From positions 4,102,064-4,145,536 of the forward strand of contig WNKI01000002.1 of assembly GCA_015350385.1 (NCBI GenBank): 43,473 bases of DNA, given 5' to 3'. The translations under genes and the position numbers were made by a program. Positions 1 to 11,931 of the stretch are shown here, piece after piece (the first letter of the stretch is position 1; each line of letters begins with the position of its first letter). The DNA comes from Aculops lycopersici. Taxonomy: Eukaryota; Arthropoda; Arachnida; Trombidiformes; Eriophyidae. Under the pieces are notes generated by a model. That model made no database searches, was not told where the DNA came from, and worked only from the letters and a program-made list of their open reading frames with translations.

Positions 1-244
1 GGGTCTCTGGCGCGCACCAGATACGTAGCAGCATTCACCTCTCGCAGGTTTTGCGCAACTTAGTACCGGAATTAGAAATAACCAGGAAACAGGGTCGGGA
101 AAGTCGGGACTTTTCAGAAAATTGGACGAACCTTAAATCTCATTTGAGGGTGTAACTTTGCAATCAAAAGAGGTATCGTGCTGCGGTTTAAAGTACTGTG
201 TTTCTAAAAATAGAGTGGATCTGTTGAGCATAAAGTCTAACCAG
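1..244. repeat. Left arm of a 244-bp inverted repeat
   Basis: Bases 1-244 are the reverse complement of 9864-9621 with a single mismatch (a at 111 or 112 opposite c). Similarity fades over about 20 bases beyond 244. The outer limit of this arm is not visible because the window starts inside or at the edge of the repeat. The near identity means a recent duplication, a terminal inverted repeat of a mobile element, or an assembly product. I see no transposase between the arms. Confidence 0.93.
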
Positions 245-536
245 TAATCATGAAAAGTCTGCATATATGGAGCCACTAAGGTCTAGTAAAGGTTAGAGCA
301 ATCGCACACAACCCTTTCGTAAAGTTTAGAACCTAGGCATCATTCTAGAGATAGACAAGCAGGCAACTGATGTTGCAAGTGAAACAACAATTTTGGTTCA
401 TGATTATATGAGATCTCTACTTTATCTTTCTATTATTGTATTTGAAACTGGACATGTTTGAAACTGGAGTTTTTGGTGCCAAGTTATCACTAAATACACT
501 GAATTACTTTGTACATTGTGCATCCAAACCAGTCAA
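245..536. other. 3' flank of the NRF-6-like gene
   Basis: This stretch lies downstream of the stop codon of the minus-strand acyltransferase gene and should hold its 3' UTR. I see no canonical AATAAA on the minus strand here, only a weaker GATAAA-like word near 420. No other gene is visible. Confidence 0.4.
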
Positions 537-3500
537 TCATGGCTTTTCAATGTTGTGTCCGTTAATGCCATTTGGGTGGATGATTCCATTAAAACCATTG
601 GAAGTTTCCTTGGGTAGCAATAAAGCGCCAGCCGCCGCGACTCCATTCTTATCGCACACAATCGTCGTTGGCAAGGGGGTCATATTATGTTGGATAGTCG
701 GATCGAATTTTTGCGTCAGATAGGTGAACAGGACCTTCTGAAGATTTAAAATAGGTGATTCATAAACAACGGTTAGGATTACTCCAAGTGCCAGGGACAG
801 GAAGGTGTTTGCAACGAATAGATAGAAGAATAGCATCATTGATGGCTCCACTGGAATGTTGGTTGAGGCTGAGTGATAGTATATAATAAGTGCGTGTGAT
901 AAATATGTCATGTATGTGATTCTACCAAGAGGGACGAAGTATTTCGCCGACAAGATAGAGTTGACAATGCCACCGTGGCCTAGCGAGCAGGCTAATATAA
1001 TCCAAGCGATGGATGTTGGCCAAAGTATTTGACATAGATTATAATAGATTGTTGCTTGTAGTTGAGTGTATGGGGCGCCCAAGTTCCAATAGTAGGAGCC
1101 CCAAAGAGAAATCGATAGGCCGAAAGCGCAAACTGTCCAGCCTTGCAATACTTGTGACTTGCTAAGCTTCTTGATGGTTCTATTAGCGAGCACATAGCCC
1201 AAGGCGATACCAATGAAATAGGAGGCAGCATGAGGGTATGGTCTGTGGAAGAATAGTCTGGTTTGCTCCTGGGATATTTCGTAGCGTTGGGGGATGGAAG
1301 GTAGGTATTGAATTGCAAATCCATTGGAATAGTGAATGATGGCGCCCCAAAGTGTTAAAATGGTTGCTATGATCACGTTCACAACCATTCCTTTCGCTGG
1401 GTTCTGAATCAATACTACAATGACTATCATGGAGACAAAATGGAAGGTCATTTCAATGGATAGCCACCATGAGGGGTCAATACAAAGCTTCTCTGCATTG
1501 ATATAACTTTGCAAATACAGTAAATTGATTCCCCAATTCTTAAAGCAAACATTCGCTTGGGACTCTGTGACTTGCTTATATAAAGGTCCATCTCCAAATA
1601 ATGGCAACAAAAAGAAGCATAATATAACAATAGCCAATTGAGGTGTCAATCTAATGTATCTCGAGATGAGGAATGCAAACTTGTTGAACTTTCTCGGGTC
1701 CCCCTTGGTGTATTCCCATGCAACGTAGGTGGTCAAAATACCGCTGTGGGTGGTGTAACACGTGATTACGTATTTGTGGGCCAAAAATGAGCGAACGATT
1801 TCATCATTCGATGGGATTCATGTGTTAATCTTTCGGTCTAGCGCACCACTTATTATCCATTACTATTGTTATTATCTAACTATATTGTAACTAATCACTT
1901 ACCTGATTACGAAGAAGGTGTCCACACTAAAGTTGGCATTCAGAGAGGGCAACAGGATGAAGCTGGGAATTTGTTTCTCAATGACATCGTAGAAATGTGT
2001 AAAGGATTGATACTCGGTGTAGAGAATCGTGTGACCATAGACAACCCAAATCATGGAGAAGAATCTTAATCCGTGAACACATTCCAGATCGCCATGGGTG
2101 CCGGCCGTTTCATAATCAAATAATCGCTTGCCGTTGGTCCATATGGAGAAGGCGAGCAACCAATTTGCTAGGGTGTTTGAATTTTTATCCGCTACTTATT
2201 TTAAGGGAGGGGATATTTGAGAAAATTCCACACGTGGTTAGAGGAATTGAGCTCAGGATATATTCAAGTTGAGCAAAGCTTTGTTACACAGCCTTTGTAT
2301 CTCCTAACGCTCAGCTACGGCCATCAGCTTACAGTTAGAGTGTGTCTAAAATAAGCGGATAAGACAGATACTCAAGCCGAGTCAGCGAGACACGTGAGAA
2401 TGTTGTCTCACCGAGATCATAATGAGCTCATCATCGAGAGTCTATGCTTCTAACCACGTATGGTTCGACTCTCGTTCTTATTCACTCATCAATATGGATT
2501 GTCAAAATCGATTGCGTAATTACCTTTGAAGCCGAGCAAATCCACTACGGTTCCAATGACTGCCACCAAGGCCAATGTTGAAAGGATCCATCTAAGTCAG
2601 CAAATGATTCAAGCAGTGAAAATATTCGAAAGAAATTATTGTTTATCGATCGTTTGGTTGTTAACGAGTCGAAGTCATTGTTATGATTCGAAGGGCGTCA
2701 GGTAGTAGTAGTAGTATTAGTAGTAGAATGGAACAAGCAAGGATGACGGCCATCATCGTCAATCGTGGATATTGTTTTCAGTCGAGATTGGATTTTTGCC
2801 ATTTTAGTTTTTGAAAAGCGACGTTGGCGGCCAGTGAGATTATATGTGCAGCAAGTGGGTGGTTGGTTGGTTGGTAGGTTGGTAGGCGAGGTAATGAGCG
2901 AGAAAGAGAGAATCCATTATTAGTATTTCCATGACTGCTGGTCTGAAAATTATGTACCTCTACCTGTACTGTACACGAAGCGGCGAGCTTTTTTTAGTCC
3001 TCTCTCAAGAAAGATCATTCAAATCATCTTTGCAAGCATTATACCATTATTATTGCCACCTTGTTAATCACAAGTAGCTCAAGACTCGAAAGAGCAATTG
3101 AGTAGCCCGCGAGCTACTCCTCATTGCCCGAGCAAGTGGAAGGCGACGGCATTCTCTTCACCTGGTATAAACGGACTTTACACCTCTAAAGTGTGGTAGC
3201 CGTTCTTATCTGCAAACCTTATTCTAACTTCAATCCTGGGAGTCAATTTATAATGAGTTGTACCAGAAAAATTATTTCCATAGAGGAAGTAGCTGAGTTG
3301 TAGTGAAGGATCTCACACAATACAATCACCCTCTTAGTAGAAGTAGTCGTCGTCGTCGTCGTCGTCCGGTGGGCTAATCAAACCATAGGCACCCCAAGTG
3401 AAGAGAGAAATGGTGGGGTGAAGTCTAAGAATCTTTACTAATACTTACATGGCAACCTTTTGGTGAGTGTTCAGGCTGACAGGTTCTTTTTTCATACAAT

Positions 3501-5414
3501 TCACCTGATTGGTTTGAAGTATTGCTCTCTGACCGGCTGCTCACGCGACCAAGTGCGGCAAGGCAACAGGTAGGCAAGCCAGCGAGGTAAGGCGAAAGTG
3601 CCATCAGGATTGACGGTGGTCGTGGTAGTAATGGAGGGAGCCACAATAACAGGTAGCAGTCGTGTGATAGAAGACAATGTTTTTATATTTGAGGTTAGTT
3701 GGTGTTTGCGGTGTTCGTTGCTTGAAAATCCGGTGCTTGAGTTTGAAGTTGATTGTTGGCACGACCCGTTGGCAAGCCAGTCGCGCTTCTTGATTAGCTA
3801 GACTGCTAGACTCATTGAGGAAGCAGCTATCTAGTTTTACTAAAAAGTAGACCTGGTAAACTGCTATGGACAAACTACTTACCCACTTGAGCTAATTTTC
3901 TAACATCATCCTGTGAACACTTGCTGGGTAGACAGGCGCCGATTCTAAACCTAACATAGTAAAAGTACTGCGCCTTGTTGGCCAATTCAATGAGCGCCTA
4001 TTGTTTGTTGATTGGTTCGGATTTTGGTCCCAAGGGTAAGTAGATTTGAAACGGTTAGTCTACATATGAGACTTCAGAGAAGCTGTTCAGGTTGTCAGAA
4101 ACGATTAATCAGCGGGAGATATCAAGACGGCGGAAGTAGGCTCACAAGTTAGCTAGCTGGCAGTTTGAATTGCCACGCTATTTCCCCAGACACCCTACTG
4201 TTGCCTCTCCCTAGCCTCACGCTACTTTCACATGCACATACCTCAGCTTTCAATGTCAAGTTCGAGTTCGAGTTTTCTGACGTTTGGTTCAAGCTCGTGC
4301 TATTCTTCAACACATCGTGAACGATGGTGCGCTTGTTATACTTTGGCTGCGAGCTGACCCCATCGTCGTGTCCGCTTCGCGGCTCTTTAACACTAAATCT
4401 CTCGGATGGAGTTCCATGCGACGTATGCCGACTACCGATCCTCTCGACATCCTTGTAGTCGCCTCCAACCAACCTGTTGCTATGCTTATCGACACTGAGA
4501 ATCTTCTTGAAGATTGAATGGAATCTCGGGCGACTGGGAACTAGTGGCTGAAAGTCGAGCATACAATATTGCGATTGGCCAATGATATCGTTGTCCTCAA
4601 CGCCAATGCAACCCCGATAGGAGCCCAAGTCGGTGAAGGAGCCTTCGTAGATACCCGCCGGTGGAAACTCTCCCCACGAGTTCCACATCAGCATCGCCCA
4701 TTGCTTCAAGTCGGCCAAGTCAACTAGCCAACTTGTGATAGCCTCCTGACATCCGTTTGAAACTTGTGATTCAAGAAGTAGCTGCTGAACTAGACCCTTC
4801 ATGGTATTAACTCGTTGCTTCATATAAAGGGAAGCCTGGCGCTCCATCAAGTGCCAAGCATAGCGAGTTGTCTCCAGGTCAATTAGGTCATTGTCATGGG
4901 TGTGGCTACTGTTCCTAACCAATGCCAAGACCCTAGCGGCAAGCTCGTTCAGGTGATGCGTGTCATTGATCGATAGTGGGGCAACACCACCACCGGTACT
5001 ACCTGCTGTTGGCGAGTAGATTGATTCGATAGCTGCGAGTTTACTTGCTGATACTGATTCATCTTTTTGTGCTTGGTTTTGTTGTTGTTGTTGACTAGTG
5101 TAAACGAAGTAATCAATTGGCGGCGAGCCAGCAACTAATGTGATTTGATTGAAACTGATTGCTAGCGACAATAAAACAACAATGACTGCTGATATATTTG
5201 ATTGGAGTGGATATAAAGCTAATAGTAAGCGATTTTTTGGTCTTGAGCTTGAGGTTGATTCTCCATGATTTGATAATAACAATAAATCATGTCTTGATTT
5301 CGATCTGACTATTGAGTGTTGGCTAGCTTTTTTGCCTAGATTACAGGTGCCGCTGACCTCGGTGGTGACACCGCTTTGCTGCCAATGTTTTCTAATCAAC
5401 TTCGCGGAATCCAT
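537..5414 (-). CDS. nrf-6: Nose-resistant-to-fluoxetine (NRF-6)-like membrane acyltransferase
   Basis: A multipass O-acyltransferase-like membrane protein. In worms and insects the family is linked to lipid or drug uptake; its chemistry is largely unproven. I assembled six coding exons by matching phases at GT-AG sites: 5414-4242, 3967-3883, 3536-3449 (or 3539-3449), 2591-2524, 2167-1903 and 1743-537, giving about 961 residues. The ATG at 5414 opens the longest frame. A hydrophobic segment sits near residues 70-90. The Cys-rich NRF domain follows at about 215-290 (NGCQEAITSWLVDL, YRGCIGVED, QYCMLDF), then about 100 polar residues, then GACLPSKCSQDDV (about 400-412). A membrane helix at 450-470 leads into the acyltransferase-3 domain with RFFSMIWVVYGHT and about ten helices. 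The tail is short and cytosolic. The internal introns show clean GT-AG ends; the acceptors of exons 3 and 5 are the least certain. The 5' flank carries a (GA)n run just before the ATG. Confidence 0.88.
2702..2727. repeat. (TAG)n microsatellite in an intron
   Basis: An imperfect (GTA)n run lies in the 857-bp intron between exons 3 and 4 of the NRF-6-like gene. Confidence 0.85.
3346..3366. repeat. (GTC)n microsatellite in an intron
   Basis: Seven GTC units lie in the same large intron, about 80 bases downstream (minus sense) of the exon 3 donor. Confidence 0.85.
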
Positions 5415-5450
5415 TATCTCACTCTAATAGCCGGATGATGTCGGTTTCTT

Positions 5451-5473
5451 TCTCTCTCTCTCTCTCTCTCTCT
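5451..5473. repeat. (TC)n microsatellite in the 5' leader region
   Basis: A run of about 11 TC units, read as (GA)n in the sense direction of the minus-strand gene, ends 37 bases before its ATG. GA runs near arthropod promoters can bind GAGA-type factors. That is inference only. Confidence 0.85.
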
Positions 5474-7099
5474 ATCCCTCTTGCTAGTTTTCTGTGAGAC
5501 GGCTAACCAATAACGGCGGAGACCCCAGATTGCGAGCAATCGAATGATTGGCAATCAGGTGATCTACTTGCAGGAGAGAGCTAATTAAATCACTTGAATC
5601 CCCACTTGACTTGTGTGTTTGTGTACGAGTGAGCTCTTGACAGAAGTAACTAATTTAGTGAAAATTGAAATCAATGTCGACTTAGATTGAAATGAATGAA
5701 TGATTCAATATTCAATCTCTCGTTTTAACTCCAACTCCAAGCCTCTCTGTCTCTATCTCTCTATCTCATGTCAGCACTTCAACTCAAAGCGTCTCAAATA
5801 ACTTCAGACAGTGGAGCAGGTAGTCGGCTTAGAGTAATCCAACTTGTTAGATACCTAACGCGCTTATCCTGTACGCTCGTGCGCTAACGGGCAACAAAAT
5901 GATCCACTTGCTCCCAAGAGCAAACAAGTGGCTGCTTTGAAGAGTAAACTAAAGTGGAAGTAGTGTCTTAGAGACAGCGACGGTGGCGATTGTAGTAAAG
6001 GTAGTAGCACCAAGCTCATTAGAGTCTTACCGCAGGCGGTTGTTCGATGGTTTCGCTCATGGGGGAGTAGGTAGAGAAAATTTACTAACAACGGTGGAGG
6101 CTGATGGCCGGCGGCGAAGCGGTTGCTGCTGCTTTTGCTAGAGATTTGATTTGGTGTTTGTGGTTATGAAGTAGTAATGCTCGTCGTGGTTGTCGTTGTC
6201 TTGATGATTCGCTCACCGTTGTGATCTGGATGGAGGCAATGCTTTGAATGTTTAATGGTACCGCTAATGCTACAGGCGGCTCTGTATTATTACTCTCAAT
6301 GGCGCGGCTCAACAAGTGCGCGAAAATCAGTCATAGCAGCAAGGGTTCCCCTTTGGCGCCACACTCGCAGTCTACTACCGCCACTATTTCACTGCCACTG
6401 CCACTGCTTTCGCCATTGCCACTACTACTACCTCTGCTAATACTACTGGCTTTGCGTTAGCAATAGCGATGGTTATGGCGGTTAAGTTGGCACGTAAAAG
6501 CATGCGCGCTCGTTGCCAAGACTCAACAGGTGAGCGACGCGAGCGCGAGTTGAACAGCGAAAGGTTAGCTCTCTTCAAGTCCCACCGAACAGTAACCCCC
6601 TAATCAACCAAACAAGCAAGCAAATCGATAGATAAACAGTCAGGTAAACTTGGAGAACAGGAAGACACAAAATTTTTGATTGCCGGTCGCTCATTAGGTA
6701 TCATCCATTTAAGTGGCTCGTCATGTAGCAAGTCGTCGTCTTTGTCGTGATTTTGATGGCAACCTTTTGTCTTGAATACAACCAGCCAAGACGAAACGAA
6801 AAGAAACGAAACAATTTGCTCAAACACAGATAATTGCGGCCATTTCTTCGACAGGCAACGGATGTTGCTAACGGTGAGGCAGGCAGTTAGCAACAACTTA
6901 ACAATCGTGGAGATGCCACTGGCTAACGTAACTTTCCTGTAGAGTTACCTTTGTATTTGTTAGCATTGCAAGAATTGAAGACAAAACACTAGAGGCAGCA
7001 ACAAAGCGGCCATCAAGCATGAGTCAGCAGGATTCTTCATACGAAACATGGTGTAGCGCTTCCGGGAAACCGCTCTAGTGGTGACGAATGACAGACACA

Positions 7100-7145
7100 T
7101 TGTTGATGTTGTTGTTGATGTTGATGTTGATGTTGATGTTGTTGA

Positions 7146-7222
<77 letters not shown>
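7100..7222. repeat. (TTG)n / (TTGATG)n microsatellite
   Basis: About 120 bases of TTG repeats, interspersed with TTGATG units at the left end and pure on the right. It would encode poly-Thr or poly-Gln on the minus strand, but I see no coding context. Confidence 0.95.
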
Positions 7223-9620
7223 TGAGTGGTAGATTATGAACTATGACTTTAGCGGGGTGCACCAATATGAACAGACTCGGCGACACCCCAGTCTGGTTCT
7301 CACACAAGTAGGGGAAAGGTTGTCTGTCGTTATCTTATCCGCATCTATTCAAGGGTTTAGATACCACTGCACCGAGGGGGCTGAATTGTTTTTGTTTTCC
7401 TCGCAGTCCAGACTCAATCGTTGGGGCTGGAGGGTACATGATAAGACAAGAAAGAAACGATACGAGGTTTGTATCAACAGGTAGTTGGTTGGTGGATACC
7501 GGAGCGCAGGCGTCTCGCTCGACTACAGTCTCGCGTATCCGAAGTTAACCTTGCTCGCAATTCCCACGGTGCATTAGATAGTCTATGGGATTTGAAGTAC
7601 TTGAAAAGTTTTAAGCTAAAGTTAGTAGACTCAGGGAAAGGGAGAAAACTATTAACCAACTTGACATTATCGCTTGTCTCGGTGTCGCGCTAATTCTAAA
7701 ACTATCACACAATCCCGCTAAAAAAGGAGAGGGCAAAAATGCAAAACTCGACTTCTTGTCTCTTATCATAACATAGGCTACTGCCATGTGGCTCACTCGA
7801 AACCGACATCATAAACTCTCTCACCTGATCAAAAGAAACCTGGCTTCAGCTCGTAGATTGGTTTATAATCAGTGAGAGAGGGACCTCGATCACTGTCCTA
7901 CCCGCAACGGCGGCGCCAGACAATTCCATTGAGGAATTGTCTTCGTTGCAACAGAAGCCAGAAGCATTTCCTCGTTTATTGCCCCCTTCCGTCTAGACTG
8001 TACTCTCGTTTACTGCCAAAGGCATTATGCAAATCCTTATGCTGGTTCCCACCACCAGCGGCTGATCAAACAGGTATCTATCGTCGCTTCCTCATCGAAG
8101 CTAGAGAGTGAAGTATATCATGCAAACTAATTGATAGTCGATCACATGAACTCTAAATTACGCGCTTTGGTGGCGAGGGCAAATTCCATTGCTCCAAACA
8201 GACAATAATAACAGAAAACAGATGCAACAATTAGCTCACTCACAGGAAGCGCAATACTGGTGACGGTCTTGCGAAATGTTTCCCGCCTCGACTTGCGGCG
8301 ACGTGGCTGCGCCGGCGACTGATATTCGGGCAAACACTTGTTGATACTACAAATGCTGCTGCTCACTTTACATTACTTCCGATGTTCCACCTTAATGGCA
8401 GAGGAGACATAACAAAATCTAAACAAAAAGACTAAATATCTTAAAGACTCTTGATGCTTCCAGTAGTAGCGCGGCGGCGGTTGTCTGTTGGTGGCGCGAT
8501 TGCGGGTGCAAGATCGATTAGACGATGACTAGGCAGACCCGGTCTCATAGAACACGAAGAGGTTACATTGGCGAAGATTGAGGCGACGTTGCAACTTGCA
8601 AGTTTGTACTATAATAAAGGGGAAGGGCAAAGACATCGAGCAGGAGAATCGAGGAAACATGAATACAGACAACAAGTTAGCAGCAGCAGCAGCAACAGGT
8701 ACTACGAAGATTAACTAACGTTAGTGGCATAACCAATTAACCTGTGTATGTTTGTCGCTCGTTTGCTCGCTCGCTCGTTCGTTCGTTCATTAGTTCGATT
8801 GCTTAGTTCGGCTCTAGAAAGAAAGAAAGTCCAAAACAACAAGTAAAGACGCCACTTAATACCATCTCTTTTCTCGCCTCACAAAAACGACAAGTGGTTG
8901 ATGCTGTTAACTTTGTTGTTGCGAAAAGCTGCTCTCGCAAAGAACGCAACCACTAACGCCTTCACCTGAATCAGAATCCTCTACTCGTGTGCTCGACTAC
9001 ATATTTTAGATAAGGACGACGACGAAGAGAACTCGAGATGACTAGCTCCTTATATCTCGCGCGACGTTCAAGAGTAACCGCAGACGACAATCATCGGGGA
9101 GGAAGAGTTGCAGGTGACGTCAGCAGGCTGACAGGTGGACTAATCGAGTGAGTCGCTTTTAATTGAGTTCGGGAAAATTCATCTCTCTTTCGAGATGGAA
9201 GTTATATAAATTTGCGGCATAATTCATCCCTCTAGACCTCTTCTTCTTTCTTCTTCATTGAGTGTCGCATCAAGCGATGAACCACGCTACTAGCGTTCAC
9301 CTTGAACCCCAAGAGGGACTTCAGAGGTTGAGATATTTAGTGCATTTGATTCCAAAACGGGAGAACGTTCATTCTCACGTTCGAAAGATTTGCTTTAATC
9401 TCCAATTACAAGACCCCATCAATCAGAGTAGTTTGTTTGAGTTATGGTCTCGGGAGAGACAGTAAAAACTCAGAGCTATCTATTATGTTCCTTAAACTCT
9501 GACCTGTATGTTTCCAATAGCAACCCTCAAAAGGACCGTCGAAGGTGTACATAAGTTAGACATGGACCCCATCAAGAGACTGGACTAATAAATCTCGTAC
9601 GCGCAGATTCTTCAAGATTG

Positions 9621-9864
9621 CTGGTTAGACTTTATGCTCAACAGATCCACTCTATTTTTAGAAACACAGTACTTTAAACCGCAGCACGATACCTCTTTTG
9701 ATTGCAAAGTTACACCCTCAAATGAGATTTAAGGTTCGTCCAATTTTCTGAAAAGTCCCGACGTTCCCGACCCTGTTTCCTGGTTATTTCTAATTCCGGT
9801 ACTAAGTTGCGCAAAACCTGCGAGAGGTGAATGCTGCTACGTATCTGGTGCGCGCCAGAGACCC
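9621..9864. repeat. Right arm of the 244-bp inverted repeat
   Basis: Reverse complement of 1-244 with one mismatch. Unlike the left arm, its outer side is visible. Sequence after 9864 is AT-rich with small hairpins and may be part of a longer element. The inner edge falls at 9621, where similarity drops sharply. Confidence 0.93.
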
Positions 9865-11880
9865 ACGACCATCTAGCGACCTGTATCAAAGTGTAGCTTG
9901 TTCAAAGATGGCAACAGCATGCAAAGCGACTAGAATCGATCCGCCGAAGTGTTCTGAACATAGCGTAAAAAACCGTTTCTAAATGACACTTGTATTGCAA
10001 AAGTTATGCAAGATACACTAGAAATGACACCTGCAAACGTCTCAGAAGCACGATTCTGAGCTTCCGGTTGCATCGGCATGATGCAATTGCGCCTAGTTTT
10101 CGAGATACAAATGTTTTGCAGAAAGTTTTTTCGCCGAAATCAACGTCGAGAACAACCCGAAATATTCAGCCAAAGAGGTCGGATCGAATGCTGCTCGAAG
10201 TGCTTTTGCAAGCCCCGACGCTATAAACTGAGCTTCTTGCTCGTCGCTAAGGGGAAGGTCAGGGTGAGGGTGTCGAGGTGGAGCCACTTCCAGTTCAGGC
10301 TGGGGCAGCGAAGCTCCTTCGGGTAGATCAGAATAACGGGAGGGTTAGATTTTGTGCCCATCGACGTGATAATGGGGCCTGATTGTGGGAATGTCAACCG
10401 ATCCGTAGTCTGTTGGTATTTTTTCGTCAAACCTTCACCAGTTGTCCAAAATATTGTGAGACCATGCTTGAGTTGTACAGATTTTGTACAATCTCCATTC
10501 AACTCCCTCTACAGCGACCCTCGATGATGCACAAAGGCCCCAATAATTCGCTGTAGCAAATATTTATCCATCTGATAGATTCATAGAAACTCACATGTAG
10601 ATTTAAGGATAATTTTGACTTATCATAGTGGAGGTTTTTTGCAGACTCGAAGATTTGTAGCACCCGGTGTATTCAATAGTATCATTTCGATTGTTAGCCA
10701 TGATTTCTGTATTTGGTGAGATCTTTGCCTCAAATTTTCTTCATTTGACAGTGAAAGAGCAAGACACAATCTAAAAGGTTCAGATTCAATTTTGCTTACG
10801 CTATCTGTCTATCATGGAACCTCCCAGTCGAATCTCCGGTCCCAAATTGATCATCAGTGCGGATAAGTTGCGTAATAGATCAAGTTTAGCTGCTTTTCTT
10901 ATGAACTGGTAGAGCGGCTTGATTCCGATAAATGTCAGCTAATCGAAGAGCTACTCGCTGCTCTCAAATGCTTCCTCCTCTCAGATTACAACCAAGTGCT
11001 TCCATGACTATTTGCTGAAGTGCACCTGCGCTAGGCTCTCTAACGACCATCGTAGCATCAACTGCCATCGTCATCGTCGATTCAGGATCAGTTATTCAAC
11101 TCGCATAAGTTCCCCTCCGCATTCACCTGAAATGTTGGCGCGTCAACTAGGTGACTGCCCGACAGATTGACTTCCTCTTACGCTCGTTCAATGGGTTCAA
11201 GTAGTCGCGCTGTTGGGAATGTGTGATTCGGAAAGTGTTCGATCAGAATGATCGATCATGGAATCGAATGAGAGGAAAGTGTCGTCGCCGTGGTCCAGGT
11301 GGTTGGGGGCATCAATTTGCATTGAATTAAGCTCGTGAGCCAAAGCAAAGTTTAGGGAAAGAGAAGGGAATCGATTGTTTCCATTGTGTTATGTCTTCAT
11401 CGTGGAGGTTTCCGTCGTTGCTTTTGCATTTACTTGCCATTTACTTGCGCTCATTTGATGGGATGGCTAATTTCGATCTCTCATTGAACTGAAGCGAAGA
11501 ATCGGGAACGAATACACAAACAAAGGGGAAGTCGAGCTGAGCTTTTATTTACTCGAACGCCACGAGCTAGCGACTGGCGGCCTGCATGTCAACAAGTTTA
11601 GCCATCGCGTTTGCCTCCATTAGTTTGGTTGCACCGGAAGTTCCATGCCCACTGCAAGCTGGCGAGCAGTTGGAGAGCGAAAGAAGAGAAAGAGAGAGGG
11701 CGCAGGTCCTTACCTGCGCTCCGTGTTGTTGGCCAGTGTAGAGGTGTCATGCGTCTAGGCGCGCATTATGTAGAGTTAGTTGCGGTACCTAGCGCCTGGC
11801 TAGTGGATTTGTTTCGCTGCGTTGGCTCAGTGCGACACCTCTTCGCCACCTAGGAGCTAAAGCCAAGGTGCTGCTGGTTC

Positions 11881-11931
11881 TGATGATGATGATGACCACC
11901 ACCATCATCATCATAATGATCATCATCGTGT
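11881..11931. repeat. (TGA)n-(CAT)n inverted trinucleotide repeat
   Basis: A TGATGATGATGATG run followed by ACCACCACC and CATCATCATCAT. The two halves are complementary and could fold into a hairpin. Confidence 0.8.

Larger units (their letters stand above)
5415..9620. other. 5' flank of the NRF-6-like gene; no supported gene
   Basis: Over 4 kb between the acyltransferase start codon and the right inverted-repeat arm. It should contain the promoter and 5' UTR of the minus-strand gene. Contents I can see: the (TC)n run next to the ATG, the (TTG)n microsatellite at 7100-7222, CAG and GCTC runs near 8680 and 8760, and a TATATAAAT word near 9204. Short open frames on both strands show no recognisable domain, and their composition resembles the surrounding non-coding DNA. 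Confidence 0.55.

Noticed and set aside
6960..7307. Poly-Thr protein on the minus strand
   Set aside because: Translation of the TTG microsatellite, with no conserved sequence on either side.
8142..8366. Minus-strand open frame with an Arg-rich part and a hydrophobic end
   Set aside because: The hydrophobic part lies beyond a good donor (GTGAGT near 8,243), the remaining 40 codons match nothing I know, and no partner exon was found.
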